This document shows, piece by piece, positions 1-9,282 of a stretch of DNA of 64,000 nucleotides. Source of the stretch: an uncultured Myxococcales bacterium. Lineage in GTDB: Bacteria; Myxococcota_A; UBA9042. How positions within the stretch are numbered: the stretch's first letter is position 1; the number at the start of each line of letters is the position of its first letter. Below the pieces are notes generated by a model, which was not told where the DNA came from, searched no databases, and was given only the letters and a program-made list of their open reading frames with translations. Position numbers and translations under genes: made by a program. The DNA lies in contig CAIYWC010000189.1 of NCBI GenBank assembly GCA_903929795.1, forward strand, positions 1 through 64,000. The letters are read 5' to 3'.

Positions 1-582
<582 letters not shown>

Positions 583-588
583 TAGTAC

Positions 589-615
589 CGTGCTTCCAGC
601 CTTGGCCGGAGCACG
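589..615 (-). other. Leader hairpin next to the 16S 5' end
   Basis: CGTGCT and AGCACG pair as the outer stem, and an inner stem of CGGCC with GGCTG (one G-U pair) closes a very short loop. It is the last structure before the mature 16S end. It may help fold or process the precursor, but the partner strand downstream of 16S is outside the window. Confidence 0.4.
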
Positions 616-653
616 TAATTGTCGTGGCCCGTAACATATATTGGTTTGCTATC

Positions 654-668
654 CAGTTTTCAAAGAGC
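654..668 (-). promoter_or_regulatory. boxA-like anti-termination element of the rRNA leader
   Basis: The minus strand reads GCTCTTTGAAAACTG, close to the boxA motif found in bacterial rRNA leaders, where NusB/S10 bind to prevent early termination. It lies about 85 nt downstream of the P2 -10 box and about 70 nt before the mature 16S end, the usual place for boxA. Confidence 0.65.
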
Positions 669-752
669 GAGTCTGTAACCTAGGAACTTTGCAGCTCTTT
701 CGGCCCTCTGCGCGTTCGGAGCACTTGGCCCCTTCGTTCGCAGCGGATGAGC

Positions 753-781
753 AGTGTGCGCTGGTTGGCCTCCGCTGTCAA
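753..781 (-). promoter_or_regulatory. rRNA promoter P2 (proximal, sigma-70 type)
   Basis: On the minus strand TTGACA (776-781), a 17-bp spacer and CACACT (753-758) form a second near-consensus promoter 312 bp downstream of P1. The predicted start is near 746. The shared downstream stretch ACACTGCTCATCCGC covers the end of the -10 box and the discriminator, which suggests that both promoters respond to the same growth-rate signal; that is an inference. Confidence 0.82.
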
Positions 782-1064
782 GAACCTTTTTGGGGCCCTC
801 GCAACTTTTTGCCGATTCGTTCCGCTTTGGCGCCGGTTCACGTACTGGACGTGGCCGGTTGAAAGCTGCTCCGGCCGGGTGAACTGTCGGTGACAGTTGC
901 CTGGACGGCGCTGGAACGGTCGGCGCTTGCCTCGCGTTACACGCTGCGCTGTTCGACGACCTGAAGCGGGACGGCGCGGGAAGCGCCGACTTTTCAGCAG
1001 GTTGTCGATTCACCGCGTTTGTTTGCCAGCTGCGCGAAGCAGCCGGCGTTGGCGGCGGATGAGC

Positions 1065-1093
1065 AGTGTAGGGCCTGTTGGCGTTGGTGTCAA
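1065..1093 (-). promoter_or_regulatory. rRNA promoter P1 (distal, sigma-70 type)
   Basis: On the minus strand the -35 box is TTGACA (1088-1093), the spacer is 17 bp (1071-1087) and the -10 box is TACACT (1065-1070). Transcription should start near 1058 and run leftward into the 16S gene, giving a leader of roughly 475 nt. The 15 bases from ACACT onward are identical to those in P2. Confidence 0.85.
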
Positions 1094-1295
1094 GCGCGTG
1101 ACGGCCACGGTCCGTTCCGATGGCTGGGACGGTCTGCCGGGACGCGCGGATGATCACGCCGGGCGACTGCGAGGCATCTGGAGACAGAACCGTGGAAGAT
1201 TACGGCAGAAAGCGCGACGGGGAGCGCGGCCCGCCGCACGCTTTCGCGCCTGCGGCTGACGGGTGCAGCCGTGCGGCAAGTCTTTGCCAGGATGG

Positions 1296-1324
1296 TTGAC
1301 GCTTGCCCATAGTTTCCTTAGCGT
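1296..1324 (+). promoter_or_regulatory. Sigma-70-like promoter of the 1388 lipoprotein gene
   Basis: TTGACG (1296-1301), a 17-bp spacer and TAGCGT (1319-1324). The predicted start near 1331 leaves a leader of about 57 nt before the ATG at 1388, with a GAGAGG ribosome-binding site just upstream of that ATG. Confidence 0.6.
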
Positions 1325-1387
1325 TCTTGTCGTGGCGTTCGGCGTCTTGTCGGACTTGCCCGGCGCTCGCGCGCACGAGAGGTTCCG

Positions 1388-2926
1388 ATGCAGTATCCGA
1401 TATTCCGCCGCTCCCTGTGCGCGATCGCGCTCGCCGCCCTCCTGGGGGGGTGCAGCGCCAAGGCTTCAACCAGCAACGACGTTTCCGCGACGAGCAATGA
1501 CACCAGCGGCAGCGAGGACGCGCTCAGCGGCGGCGACGGGACGACCGCCACGGACATCGGCGGGCCCATCCAGGTGACCGAGGACTTTTGGGTCTCCTAC
1601 CAACGCCACCAGCGCGTCGTGAACCCGGGCGACACGGTCTACAGCGACCTGGTCCTTACCGCTTGGCAAAACGCCAAGTTGGCCGATTCTGGCAACATTT
1701 CGACGTTTGGCATGGGCGTCAGTCCGCTGGACGCCAGCAAACCGGCGTTTGAGTTCACGAAGTCCTCTTTCGCCGCCGCGGGTTTGAACTGCGATTCCGG
1801 ATGCCTTGTCAGCCGCGATCTGGCGTTTGTCGCTGTCGCCACCGGCGCGGCATCGAGCAATGGCTACCAGTACCAGCTGGGCGCGCTGAACAAGCAACTG
1901 GCTGTATTCGTGGGTAAATTTGGCACAATCGACAACGTCGTCGACCTTCATTTTGGTGGCGGCAACCTGTTCTACTCGACGCGCGTTGGCTGCGCGGGCG
2001 GCGACACGCTGTGCCAGTACGCGATCCACGAGCGCAGCCTGGGCGTCCCGCTGCCCGGTGGCGCGACCGACGTAGTGCTGATTCCCAAGATGGCCCCTGA
2101 CGGCGATCCGGACATCGTCAAGGACACGACCTACGGCGGCCACTTTCAGGTCAGCGACGACGGCCAAACCATCGTGATTCTCACGCCTACCATCCGGTCG
2201 ATGAAGGTCTACGCCTGGCGCGCTGGCGTGCTGTCCAACCTCGACTACATCTGCGAACACCCCAACGGCTCCAGCTGCAGCGGCACCGGCTCGCAGTACC
2301 ACGACACCGACAAGGTCGCGATCGGCCCGGACGGCAAGACCATCGTGCTGTTCACGATCGTCGACCGCTTCTTGCGGGCGCGAAAGTACGTGATCGGCTC
2401 CGAGATCGCGCCGACGTTTTCCAACCTGGTGGAGGTGCCGGCGGGCGAGTACCTGCAGCAGGCGTGCTCGGTCGTCCAAAAGGCGGGCTGGCAGCACGTG
2501 CAAGTCATTGGCCAGCCGTACTTTTCTGCCGACGGCCAGTTTATCTACCACCAGGGCCTCAGCCACTGCTCGGACTCGCCGACGGACAAGGACTTCACGG
2601 ACATCATGGCGTTGCCGGTCGCCAAGATCGGCGCTGCGATTGGCCCCGGCGACTGGATCAGCCTGACCAAGAATCCGCGCGATAACTCCACGAACAACAA
2701 GCGGATTTACAGCTTCAGCATGTCGCCGCAGCGCCAAGTGTTCTTGATCTCAGCGACGGCGACGCAGGACCAATCGGGCGATCCGATCAAGGATGGCTCC
2801 AGCCGGGAGCTGAACGACTCGGAGCTGTACACGCTCATTGTCGGCGATACGGTGTGGCACGCGGTGACCAATGAGCTGCTCTACGACGCGCTGCTGCCGG
2901 ATGGCGTGTTGCCGGTTTCTCCGTAA
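1388..2926 (+). CDS. Secreted lipoprotein with propeller-like repeats, function unknown
   Basis: This is a 512-residue protein. It begins with a lipoprotein signal peptide ending in LGGC (Cys 22, Ser at +2), followed by a Ser/Thr/Asp/Gly-rich linker of about 40 residues. The rest contains spaced segments such as SDDGQTIVILTP, GPDGKTIVLFT and SADGQFIYHQ that resemble the strands of TolB/PD40-type beta-propellers, so a surface propeller domain is likely. It is a lone gene with its own promoter and ends 10 bp before the convergent rlmH. No enzyme motif or specific family is recognised. The lipoprotein call is firm; the propeller fold is an inference. Confidence 0.85.
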   Translation: MQYPIFRRSLCAIALAALLGGCSAKASTSNDVSATSNDTSGSEDALSGGDGTTATDIGGPIQVTEDFWVSYQRHQRVVNPGDTVYSDLVLTAWQNAKLADSGNISTFGMGVSPLDASKPAFEFTKSSFAAAGLNCDSGCLVSRDLAFVAVATGAASSNGYQYQLGALNKQLAVFVGKFGTIDNVVDLHFGGGNLFYSTRVGCAGGDTLCQYAIHERSLGVPLPGGATDVVLIPKMAPDGDPDIVKDTTYGGHFQVSDDGQTIVILTPTIRSMKVYAWRAGVLSNLDYICEHPNGSSCSGTGSQYHDTDKVAIGPDGKTIVLFTIVDRFLRARKYVIGSEIAPTFSNLVEVPAGEYLQQACSVVQKAGWQHVQVIGQPYFSADGQFIYHQGLSHCSDSPTDKDFTDIMALPVAKIGAAIGPGDWISLTKNPRDNSTNNKRIYSFSMSPQRQVFLISATATQDQSGDPIKDGSSRELNDSELYTLIVGDTVWHAVTNELLYDALLPDGVLPVSP

Positions 2927-2935
2927 TTTCATGGG

Positions 2936-3406
2936 CTAGCGGTGATACGGCAGGCCCTTCCAGCGCGCCACGGCCCGATAGACCTGCTCCACCAGCACGA
3001 CCTCCGCCAGCTCGTGCGGCAGCGTCATCGGCGAGAGCGAGAGCCGGGTCCGAGCCTGCTGCAGCAGCACGGGGTCATGGCCGTCCGGTCCGCCGATCGC
3101 GAACACGAGGTCTTTGCAACCCGTTTCGGCAAGTCCCTTGAACCACTCGAAAAATGCGTCTGAGTCCAGCTTCTGGCCGGCCGCATCCAGCGCCACCAAG
3201 TGCGCGCCCGGCGGAACCGCCGCCAGCATCGCGTCCGCTTCCAGCTTGCGCGCCGGCAGGTCCAGGCCGCCTTTGTGGCGTTTGGCCTCGCGCACGCCCG
3301 CGCGGGTCAGCGGCAGCACGCGCGCGATCCGCGCCGAGAGATCCAGCGACCACGCGATCGCCGCCGGATGGTGCAGCTTGCCTGGCGTCACGATGTGGAC
3401 CTTCAT
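2936..3406 (-). CDS. rlmH: 23S rRNA (pseudouridine-1915-N3) methyltransferase
   Basis: This SPOUT-family methyltransferase of 156 residues is the usual family length. It methylates the pseudouridine at position 1915 in helix 69 of 23S rRNA using SAM. The family signatures are clear: IGGPDG at about 104-109 (the SAM-binding knot) and a C-terminal block that reads LPHELAEVVLVEQVYRA and ends in LPYHR. The ATG at 3406 was chosen because it gives the family N-terminus (MKVHIVTPGK); the frame stays open upstream but without homology. In many bacteria rlmH follows rsfS. Here rsfS is also nearby on the same strand, but the GH5 lipoprotein gene on the opposite strand lies between them. Confidence 0.95.
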   Translation of the reverse strand: MKVHIVTPGKLHHPAAIAWSLDLSARIARVLPLTRAGVREAKRHKGGLDLPARKLEADAMLAAVPPGAHLVALDAAGQKLDSDAFFEWFKGLAETGCKDLVFAIGGPDGHDPVLLQQARTRLSLSPMTLPHELAEVVLVEQVYRAVARWKGLPYHR

Positions 3407-3573
3407 GGCGCCTCGCACGCCCTGTCGCGGGCACAGGTGCGCATTGCGCGGCAGATCGCGCCCGGCGTCAACTCCGCGGTGCGGCGCGCAAGTCCGGGTG
3501 ACAGTTGGATGACCGCCGCATCTTCCCGCCCGCTGCCAAGCCGCTATGCTGCGGGGTCTCAACCGGAGGTTCC

Positions 3574-5526
3574 ATGTTTCGTCGCCTGCCCCTGCCGTTT
3601 TTCGCCCTTCTGGTCGCCTGTTCGCCGGCTGCCAAGACGTTCACGCCGCCGGACGACATGCCGTTCCTGCACGTTATCCAGACGCCCGGCCAGCTGCCGT
3701 ACATCGCCGACGCCTACGGCCGCCAGGTGATCCTGCGCGGCGTGAACAGCGAAGGCCTGGAGGACGAGGCGTGGCGCAGTGATCCGCTGAAGATGCCGAT
3801 GTATTACCCGACCGATCCGGCGGCGTATCTGGGCAAATGTCCGGCGAATTCCAACGAAGTTGCGGCGCCGCTCTGCGAGGTCGAGGCTGGCAAGGGCCGG
3901 TACGCGCAGTCGTCGGCTTTTGATTCCCAGAATGATTTCGCGCAGATGCGCCAGCGCGGCTTCACGTTTATCCGCCTGGCGCTGTCCTGGAGCCAGCTGG
4001 AAGCAGAGCCCGGCAACTACCAGACGCCGTACCTGGAGCAGGTCGCGCAGGTCGTGTCGTGGGCCAAGGAGCAGGGCGTGTACGTGCTGCTGGACATGCA
4101 CGAGGATCAGTTCTCGCGATCGATTCAGGCCGACCCGGCCAAGCCATGCGCGCAAGGCACCGATCCGTCAGGTGGTTTTGACGGCGCGCCGGGCTGGGCA
4201 GCGCTCACGGATGGCCAGCCTTCCTGCGAGTCGTTTGGCCAGTCGGTGCTGAATGCGGCGGTGTCGGCGGCATTTGAGAACTTCTGGCGCAACGCCGAGG
4301 CGCCGGTTGCTCAGGGCAGCGCGCCAGGAAAAGGCTTGCAGGATCACTGGATTGGCGCCATGGCCGCGCTTGCCAAGCGCTTCAAGGACGAGCCCGCGGT
4401 CATCGGCTACGAGATCATCAACGAGCCCCAGCCCGGCGGCATTGCGGCCTACGACGTCAGCGACAACTACCTGTACCCGTTCTACGCGCACGTCATCCAG
4501 GCGCTGACCGGCGTGCGCGACGGCTTGCCGGACTGCGCCACCCTGCCCGCCGCGGCGACCTGCGCGTATCCGGACCTCGGCATCCACGACACCAACCACC
4601 TTGTGTTCTTTGAGCCGATCGCCGTGCGCAACCTCATCGACTACTCGCCGCAGCATTCCAAGCCATTTTCCAGCTATCCCAACCTGGTGTTCGCGCCGCA
4701 CACGTACACGCACGTGTTCACGATCGACTCCTCGTTCCTGGGCTTCAACGCGCAAAACAGCCCATACCCGCCCAGCTACGATTACGCCTACGCCACCGCT
4801 GCGGCCGAGGCGATCACGATGGGCACGGCGGTTTTCGTCACGGAATTCGGCGGCGGTTCGGGCGACGACGCGATCACGCTCGCGGGCGAATCGCGCGCGC
4901 AGGAGCACTGGGGCGTCGGCGCCTCGCTGTGGACCTGGAAATCCAACTGCAGCCTGGACCCGAAGGCGACGTGCGACGGCGCGTGGGCGTTCTTCGCGAC
5001 GGCACCTTCGGGCCCGGGACCGCAACCGCAGAGCGGTCCGCCGGTGCCCTCGCGGGAAAAATACATGGTGCGCGTGGTGCCGCGGGCGACCAGCGGTCGG
5101 CTCGTGGACTACGCGTATGACCCGGACACGCGCGCATTCGCCCTGCACGCCACGCAAGCGTCCGCGACCGCCGTGGGCGACAAGGCACACGAGACGCTTG
5201 TCTGGATCGCCGCAGACGTGACCGGCGCGGTCGCGGTGAGCGGTGCCGCGGTCCTGGACGAGGTGCAGACGATGCCCGATGGCAACCAATTCGCCTGGAT
5301 CGCACCGACTGGCAGCGCGCCGTACACGGTGACCGTGGGCGACGCCGCCGCGCTGGATGCCAAGCTGACCGCCGCGCCGGCGCGGCAGCCGATCGACCAG
5401 CCGACCGCGAGCGCGACCTTCAAGAAGTTTGTCCTGGATTTGGAGAACTCGCCCGACGCGAACTTGGCGACCAAGGCCACGCTTTTGCAGGGGATTGTCG
5501 AGGACGTCCTGAAGATCGCCTGGTAG
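3574..5526 (+). CDS. Glycoside hydrolase family 5 lipoprotein, endoglycoceramidase-like
   Basis: This 650-residue protein has a short lipoprotein signal (LVAC, Cys 16). The catalytic TIM barrel follows at about 45-440. Family 5 landmarks are RQVILRGVN near 50, FIRLALSW near 132, VLLDMHEDQFS at 171-181, acid/base Glu 284 in IINEP, and nucleophile Glu 424 in VTEFG. The LDMH-D-FS motif is typical of endoglycoceramidases, which cut the bond between the glycan and ceramide of glycosphingolipids. A beta-sandwich-like C-terminal region fills 500-650. The ATG at 3574 has a GGAGGT site at 3565-3570. The substrate is inferred; another beta-glucoside is possible. The protein probably sits on the cell surface. 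Confidence 0.88.
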   Translation: MFRRLPLPFFALLVACSPAAKTFTPPDDMPFLHVIQTPGQLPYIADAYGRQVILRGVNSEGLEDEAWRSDPLKMPMYYPTDPAAYLGKCPANSNEVAAPLCEVEAGKGRYAQSSAFDSQNDFAQMRQRGFTFIRLALSWSQLEAEPGNYQTPYLEQVAQVVSWAKEQGVYVLLDMHEDQFSRSIQADPAKPCAQGTDPSGGFDGAPGWAALTDGQPSCESFGQSVLNAAVSAAFENFWRNAEAPVAQGSAPGKGLQDHWIGAMAALAKRFKDEPAVIGYEIINEPQPGGIAAYDVSDNYLYPFYAHVIQALTGVRDGLPDCATLPAAATCAYPDLGIHDTNHLVFFEPIAVRNLIDYSPQHSKPFSSYPNLVFAPHTYTHVFTIDSSFLGFNAQNSPYPPSYDYAYATAAAEAITMGTAVFVTEFGGGSGDDAITLAGESRAQEHWGVGASLWTWKSNCSLDPKATCDGAWAFFATAPSGPGPQPQSGPPVPSREKYMVRVVPRATSGRLVDYAYDPDTRAFALHATQASATAVGDKAHETLVWIAADVTGAVAVSGAAVLDEVQTMPDGNQFAWIAPTGSAPYTVTVGDAAALDAKLTAAPARQPIDQPTASATFKKFVLDLENSPDANLATKATLLQGIVEDVLKIAW

Positions 5527-5532
5527 AGGCGG

Positions 5533-6111
5533 CTACTCGATTTCCGTCAGCTCTTCGGGCTCGTCATCGCGCGCCAGCGCCGCCAGCTCCAGCGCTTCCT
5601 CGTCTTCCATCGCCAGTTCCGGGTCGTCGACCAGCGCCTGCGCGTCGCCGGCCTGCCATTTCACGCCCTGCCAGACCAGATCGGTGTAGGGCTCAGCTGA
5701 ATCGTCATCACCGGCGATCTCATGGACCCAAGCCGGCTCCACAAGCTCCAGCTGCGGCGCGTCGGCAAACAAGCGCTCCAGCTCGTAGTACGCGCGCACC
5801 GGCTTGTGAAAGATGTGCACAACGATGTCGCCAAAGTCGATCAGCACCCAGCGCCCCGTCCGCCGGCCTTCCTCGCCGATGGCCTTTTGCCCCAGCTTCT
5901 TGCGCACTTCGTCTTCGACGTTGTCGGCAATCGCCATCGCCTGCCGCTCATTGCGCGCCGAGGCAATCACCATGAAATCGGTGTACTGGACGATCTCCTT
6001 GACGCGCAGCGCCATGACATCAAATCCTTTTTTCTCCCAGATCGCCTCAACCACCGTGAGCGCCAGCTTCTTGGAATACGCTGCGCTGTCGACCATTACG
6101 CTATCTGTCAT
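5533..6111 (-). CDS. rsfS: Ribosomal silencing factor RsfS (Iojap family)
   Basis: RsfS binds ribosomal protein L14 and stops 50S and 30S subunits from joining when nutrients are short. The core domain spans about residues 10-120, with the hallmark segments YTDFMVIASARNERQ, GRRTGRWVLIDFGDIVVHIF and YYELERLFADA. At 192 residues it is much longer than the usual 105-130. The extra C-terminus (about 125-192) is rich in Glu, Asp, Ala and Leu and ends in ELTEIE. It lies 33 bp downstream of proA on the same strand, so the two are probably co-transcribed, and it converges on the GH5 gene with a 6-bp gap. Confidence 0.93.
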   Translation of the reverse strand: MTDSVMVDSAAYSKKLALTVVEAIWEKKGFDVMALRVKEIVQYTDFMVIASARNERQAMAIADNVEDEVRKKLGQKAIGEEGRRTGRWVLIDFGDIVVHIFHKPVRAYYELERLFADAPQLELVEPAWVHEIAGDDDSAEPYTDLVWQGVKWQAGDAQALVDDPELAMEDEEALELAALARDDEPEELTEIE

Positions 6112-6144
6112 TTCCGCTCCATCCTGTACCGTTGTGCCTGAACT

Positions 6145-7419
6145 TTATTGGCGAATATGACCGTCGCCGACAATCAGCCAGCGTTCGGTCGTCAGCGAAT
6201 CCAAGCCCATCGGCCCGTACGCGTGCAATTTGCTTGTTGAAATCCCGATCTCCGCGCCCAGCCCGAGGCAGCTGCCGTCGTTCAACCGGGTCGACGCATT
6301 CACCACGACGCATGACGCATCCACGCCTTGCGCAAACCGGTGCGACGCCGCGATCTCGCGCGTCAGGATGCCTTCCGTGTGCCGCGAGCCGAACCGGCGG
6401 ATGTGCGCGAGCGCGCCGTCCAAGTCGTCCACGACGTGCATCAGGCAGACAAGATCGAGAAATTCATGACCATAATCCTGTGGTTGCGCCGGAACCGCCA
6501 ATCCGCCCGCCCGCGCGATCGTCCGCTCGCACGCCCGCACCTGCACGCGCGCGGCCGCGAGCGCCTGCACCAGCATCGGCACGGCCTCATCGGCGATCGC
6601 CGCGTCCACCAGGATCGCCTCGGCGGCATTGCACACGCCCGGCCGCTGGGCCTTCGCGTTCACGACGACGCGCGTCGCCTGGTCCAGATCGGCCGCGCTG
6701 TGGACATAGAGGTGACAGACGCCCTGGTAGTGCTGGATGACCGGCACGCGCGCCACTTGCATAATAAAATCAATAAGCTGCGTGCCACCGCGCGGAATAC
6801 ACAGGTCCAAGCCATCGCGCTCCGACACCAGCGCCTCAATCGCGGCGCGCTCCGCCGTCGCCGGCTGCTGGACCGCATCGGGCGGTAGCCCCACGTCCCG
6901 CAGCGACCCGCGCAGGATCTCGATGAGCGCCGAATTGCTGTGGAGCGCTTCTGAACCGCCGCGCAGCACCACCGCGTTGCCCGCCTTGAGACACAGCGCC
7001 GCGGCATCGATCGTCACGTTCGGCCGCGATTCGTACACCATGCCGATCACGCCGAGCGGGACGCGCTGCTTGCGGACCTCGAACCCTTGTGGCCGCACTT
7101 CGCCCGCCGTCAGCCGGCCCACGGGATCGGCCATCGCGGCGATCTCGTGCAGCGCGGTTACCAGCCCCTGGATCGCACGGTCATCCAGCCGGAGACGGTC
7201 GACCATCGCGCCGGAACGTCCCGCTTGCTCGGCGTTGTCCAGGTCGCGGCGATTGGCGACCGCGATCGCCGCGCGTTCAGCCAGCAGCCGGTCCGCCAGC
7301 TCCAGCAGCCAGCGGTTCTTCTGCGCGCCCGGCGCCTGCGCCATCGTCCACGACGCCTCGCGCGCCCGCTGGAGGACAGCGCGCGTCTCAGTTCGCAAAG
7401 CGGCGGGAAGATGGCTCAC
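6145..7419 (-). CDS. proA: Gamma-glutamyl phosphate reductase (proline synthesis)
   Basis: ProA reduces gamma-glutamyl phosphate to glutamate semialdehyde with NADPH, the second step of proline synthesis. Family signatures include PLGVIGMVYESRPNVTIDAA, GNAVVLRGGSEA, the catalytic cysteine in KAQRPGVCNAAEAILV, and a C-terminal RLNDGSCLGLGAEIGIST. The GTG at 7419 has GGAG nine bases upstream and gives 424 residues, close to the normal size. A TTG at 7479 would add 20 residues with no homology. No proB is in the window. rsfS follows 33 bp downstream. Confidence 0.95.
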   Translation of the reverse strand: MSHLPAALRTETRAVLQRAREASWTMAQAPGAQKNRWLLELADRLLAERAAIAVANRRDLDNAEQAGRSGAMVDRLRLDDRAIQGLVTALHEIAAMADPVGRLTAGEVRPQGFEVRKQRVPLGVIGMVYESRPNVTIDAAALCLKAGNAVVLRGGSEALHSNSALIEILRGSLRDVGLPPDAVQQPATAERAAIEALVSERDGLDLCIPRGGTQLIDFIMQVARVPVIQHYQGVCHLYVHSAADLDQATRVVVNAKAQRPGVCNAAEAILVDAAIADEAVPMLVQALAAARVQVRACERTIARAGGLAVPAQPQDYGHEFLDLVCLMHVVDDLDGALAHIRRFGSRHTEGILTREIAASHRFAQGVDASCVVVNASTRLNDGSCLGLGAEIGISTSKLHAYGPMGLDSLTTERWLIVGDGHIRQ

Positions 7420-7855
7420 AATTCGTCGCTCCAGCCATAGGACTCGCAGCAGGGTAGGAGGCGGCGGGGTCGCCGTCAACGGTCTTCAGCCCGCGACCGC
7501 ACGCGCGACACCGCGGTCGCCAGAGGGTTTCGCACATTATGAGACGTCGCGGCGGACAGCTTTTGGGTCGTCGACGCAAGGACGCGGCGCCAGACGCGCT
7601 GGACGCGAAGAGGTCGACGGATGCGGCGTACGAGACCGGACAAGCCGCGTCGCGCAAGGCGCCGGGCGGCGCCAGTCGTGCAAGAATCCCGGCCATTTTC
7701 CGCGCAAGCATCAGGCAAAAGACCGCGGGGATTTCAGGATTTTGCGAGCCATTTGTGCCTTTCAATCCGCCGGGATCGGCAAGAATTCCTTGCGCGCGCG
7801 CGTGCTCGCCCTTACGCTGCGACGGTTTGGCGGCCCACCGTGGCTTGAGGCACAT
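7420..7855. other. Intergenic region between divergent proA and map
   Basis: These 436 bp separate two divergent genes. Open frames here encode Arg/Pro-rich sequence with no recognisable family. I see a small inverted repeat GCAAG-AATTC-CTTGC (7779-7793). A minus-strand CATAAT at 7536-7541 could be a -10 box for proA, but no good -35 stands upstream. A TACGCT near 7813 could serve map, but it lacks a well-spaced -35. No RNA gene is evident. Confidence 0.5.
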
Positions 7856-8620
7856 GTGATTCAACGCAAATCCAGTGATCAAATCCGCAAGATGCGCGCC
7901 GCGGGCGTGATCGTCGGCGACACGCTGCGCATGCTGCGCGGGCTGTGCGTGGAAGGCGCGACGCTGAAGGACCTCGATCGCGCGGCCGAGACGCTAATCC
8001 GCAGCCGCGGCGCCAAACCGACATTCAAAGGATACCACGGGTTTCCGGCCACGCTTTGCATGTCCTTGAACAGCGAGGTCGTCCACGGAATTCCCAACGG
8101 CCGCAAGCTCAAGAGCGGCGACATCCTCTCGATCGACTGCGGCGCCACAAAAGACGACTGGGTCGGCGACGCGGCGATCACCGTCATGGTCGGCGCCGTA
8201 ACGCCCGAGGTCGCCGCGCTGGTCGAACAGACGCGGCTGAGCCTCGCCGCCGGCATCGCCACCGCCAAGGTCGGCGCGCGGTTGGGCGACATCGGCTGGG
8301 CCATCGAGTCGGTGATCACCAAGAAAGGCTACGGGATCGTGCGCGATTACTGCGGCCACGGCGTCGGCCGCGCGCTGCACGAGGATCCGCAGGTACCCAA
8401 CTATGGCAAGCCCGACACCGGACCGCGCATCCAATCGGGCTGGTGCCTCGCGCTGGAGCCGATGGTCAACCTCGGCGGCGACGACGTGCACACGCTGGGC
8501 GACGGCTGGACGGTCGTGACCGATGACGGCAAGCCGTCCGCGCATTGGGAGCACTCGATCGCCATTACCGACGAGGGCGTGGAGATCCTGACGTTGACGT
8601 CCGATGGCGAGTGGGCGTAG
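7856..8620 (+). CDS. map: Methionine aminopeptidase, type I
   Basis: Map removes the initiator methionine from new proteins. All metal ligands and the catalytic His of the pita-bread fold are present in this 254-residue protein: His 77 (EVVHGIPN), Asp 94 (SIDCGA), Asp 105 (WVGDAAIT), His 168 (CGHGVGRALHEDP), Glu 201 (LALEPMV) and Glu 232 (WEHSIAIT). The GTG at 7856 was chosen because GAGG lies five bases upstream and the family N-terminus (IQRKSSDQIRKMRAAG) starts right after it; the frame is open far upstream but without homology. It stands apart from the ribosomal operon where map often lies. A lipoprotein gene follows after 9 bp. Confidence 0.96.
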   Translation: MIQRKSSDQIRKMRAAGVIVGDTLRMLRGLCVEGATLKDLDRAAETLIRSRGAKPTFKGYHGFPATLCMSLNSEVVHGIPNGRKLKSGDILSIDCGATKDDWVGDAAITVMVGAVTPEVAALVEQTRLSLAAGIATAKVGARLGDIGWAIESVITKKGYGIVRDYCGHGVGRALHEDPQVPNYGKPDTGPRIQSGWCLALEPMVNLGGDDVHTLGDGWTVVTDDGKPSAHWEHSIAITDEGVEILTLTSDGEWA

Positions 8621-8629
8621 ACCGCTGGC

Positions 8630-9205
8630 ATGAAGAGCACGTGGCAATCGATTCTGGCAGTGGCGGCGCTCCTGGCGGCATGCGGGACGCCGGCGGCGGC
8701 GGCCAAGGACGACACGGCGCAAGATGCGGCGGTCGATGGTCTCGAAGACGTGGCGCTCAGCGACGCGACGACGCCCAGCGATGCCGTGGATGCGGCCGCC
8801 GATGCGACGCCCCAGGACGTGCAGGCGCTGTGCCTGACCGTAACCCCGAATCCCATCGATTTTGGCTCGGTCAAGCTGGGCAGCGGCGGGCTGCTGCACC
8901 CGGTCATCGCCAACTGCGGGCTTTTGGGCGTGTGCCTGACCGACCTGGAATTGCGGCTGCAAATGGCCAATGTCGGCGATTATGAACTGGTTCTGTCGGG
9001 CCTGCAGGCGATTTGCCCCGGTATGGACTTGAAGAAAGGCCCGAGCCCGACCGCCCCGTGCTGCCTGGCGCCCAACGCGAGCGTGACGCTGGACCTCTAT
9101 TTCACGCCCCAGCAGGTCGGGACCGAGAGGACCGCGCAAATCTGGGTTCGTTGGAACGGCGCGCAGATCACCGTGCCCATCGACGGCACGGCGACGGCCA
9201 ACTGA
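8630..9205 (+). CDS. Small lipoprotein with an ASH/Hydin-like beta-sandwich domain
   Basis: The protein has 191 residues. A signal peptide ends in LLAAC (Cys 18, Gly at +2). A linker of about 40 residues built from Asp, Ala and Thr follows. The C-terminal 120 residues match the pattern of ASH/SPD-2/Hydin 'choice-of-anchor' domains: TPNPIDFGSVKLG, a NCG turn, LAPNASVTLDLYFTPQQVG, and a closing strand before the terminal GTA. Four extra cysteines could form disulfides. It probably acts on the cell surface, either as a spacer or in binding. It starts 10 bp after map and may share its transcript. Confidence 0.85.
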   Translation: MKSTWQSILAVAALLAACGTPAAAAKDDTAQDAAVDGLEDVALSDATTPSDAVDAAADATPQDVQALCLTVTPNPIDFGSVKLGSGGLLHPVIANCGLLGVCLTDLELRLQMANVGDYELVLSGLQAICPGMDLKKGPSPTAPCCLAPNASVTLDLYFTPQQVGTERTAQIWVRWNGAQITVPIDGTATAN

Positions 9206-9282
9206 AGTTCTTTTCAAGGCTGCCGCGGCAAAATCCGCACACGCGCGAATACCTTCCGGAGCCCAAGCTCCCGGAGGTGCTG

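Larger units (their letters stand above)
583..1387 (-). other. rRNA leader and promoter region, no protein gene
   Basis: This 0.8-kb stretch holds no convincing coding sequence; the frames that stay open resemble no known protein. It contains two tandem rRNA promoters, an anti-termination boxA-like element, a hairpin next to the 16S gene, and an inverted repeat AACTGTC-GGT-GACAGTT at 882-898. On the plus strand it also carries the promoter of the lipoprotein gene that starts at 1388. Confidence 0.8.

Noticed and set aside
660..1259. Open frames on both strands between the 16S gene and the first lipoprotein
   Set aside because: Their Arg/Pro/Ala-rich sequences resemble no protein, and they overlap the rRNA promoters.
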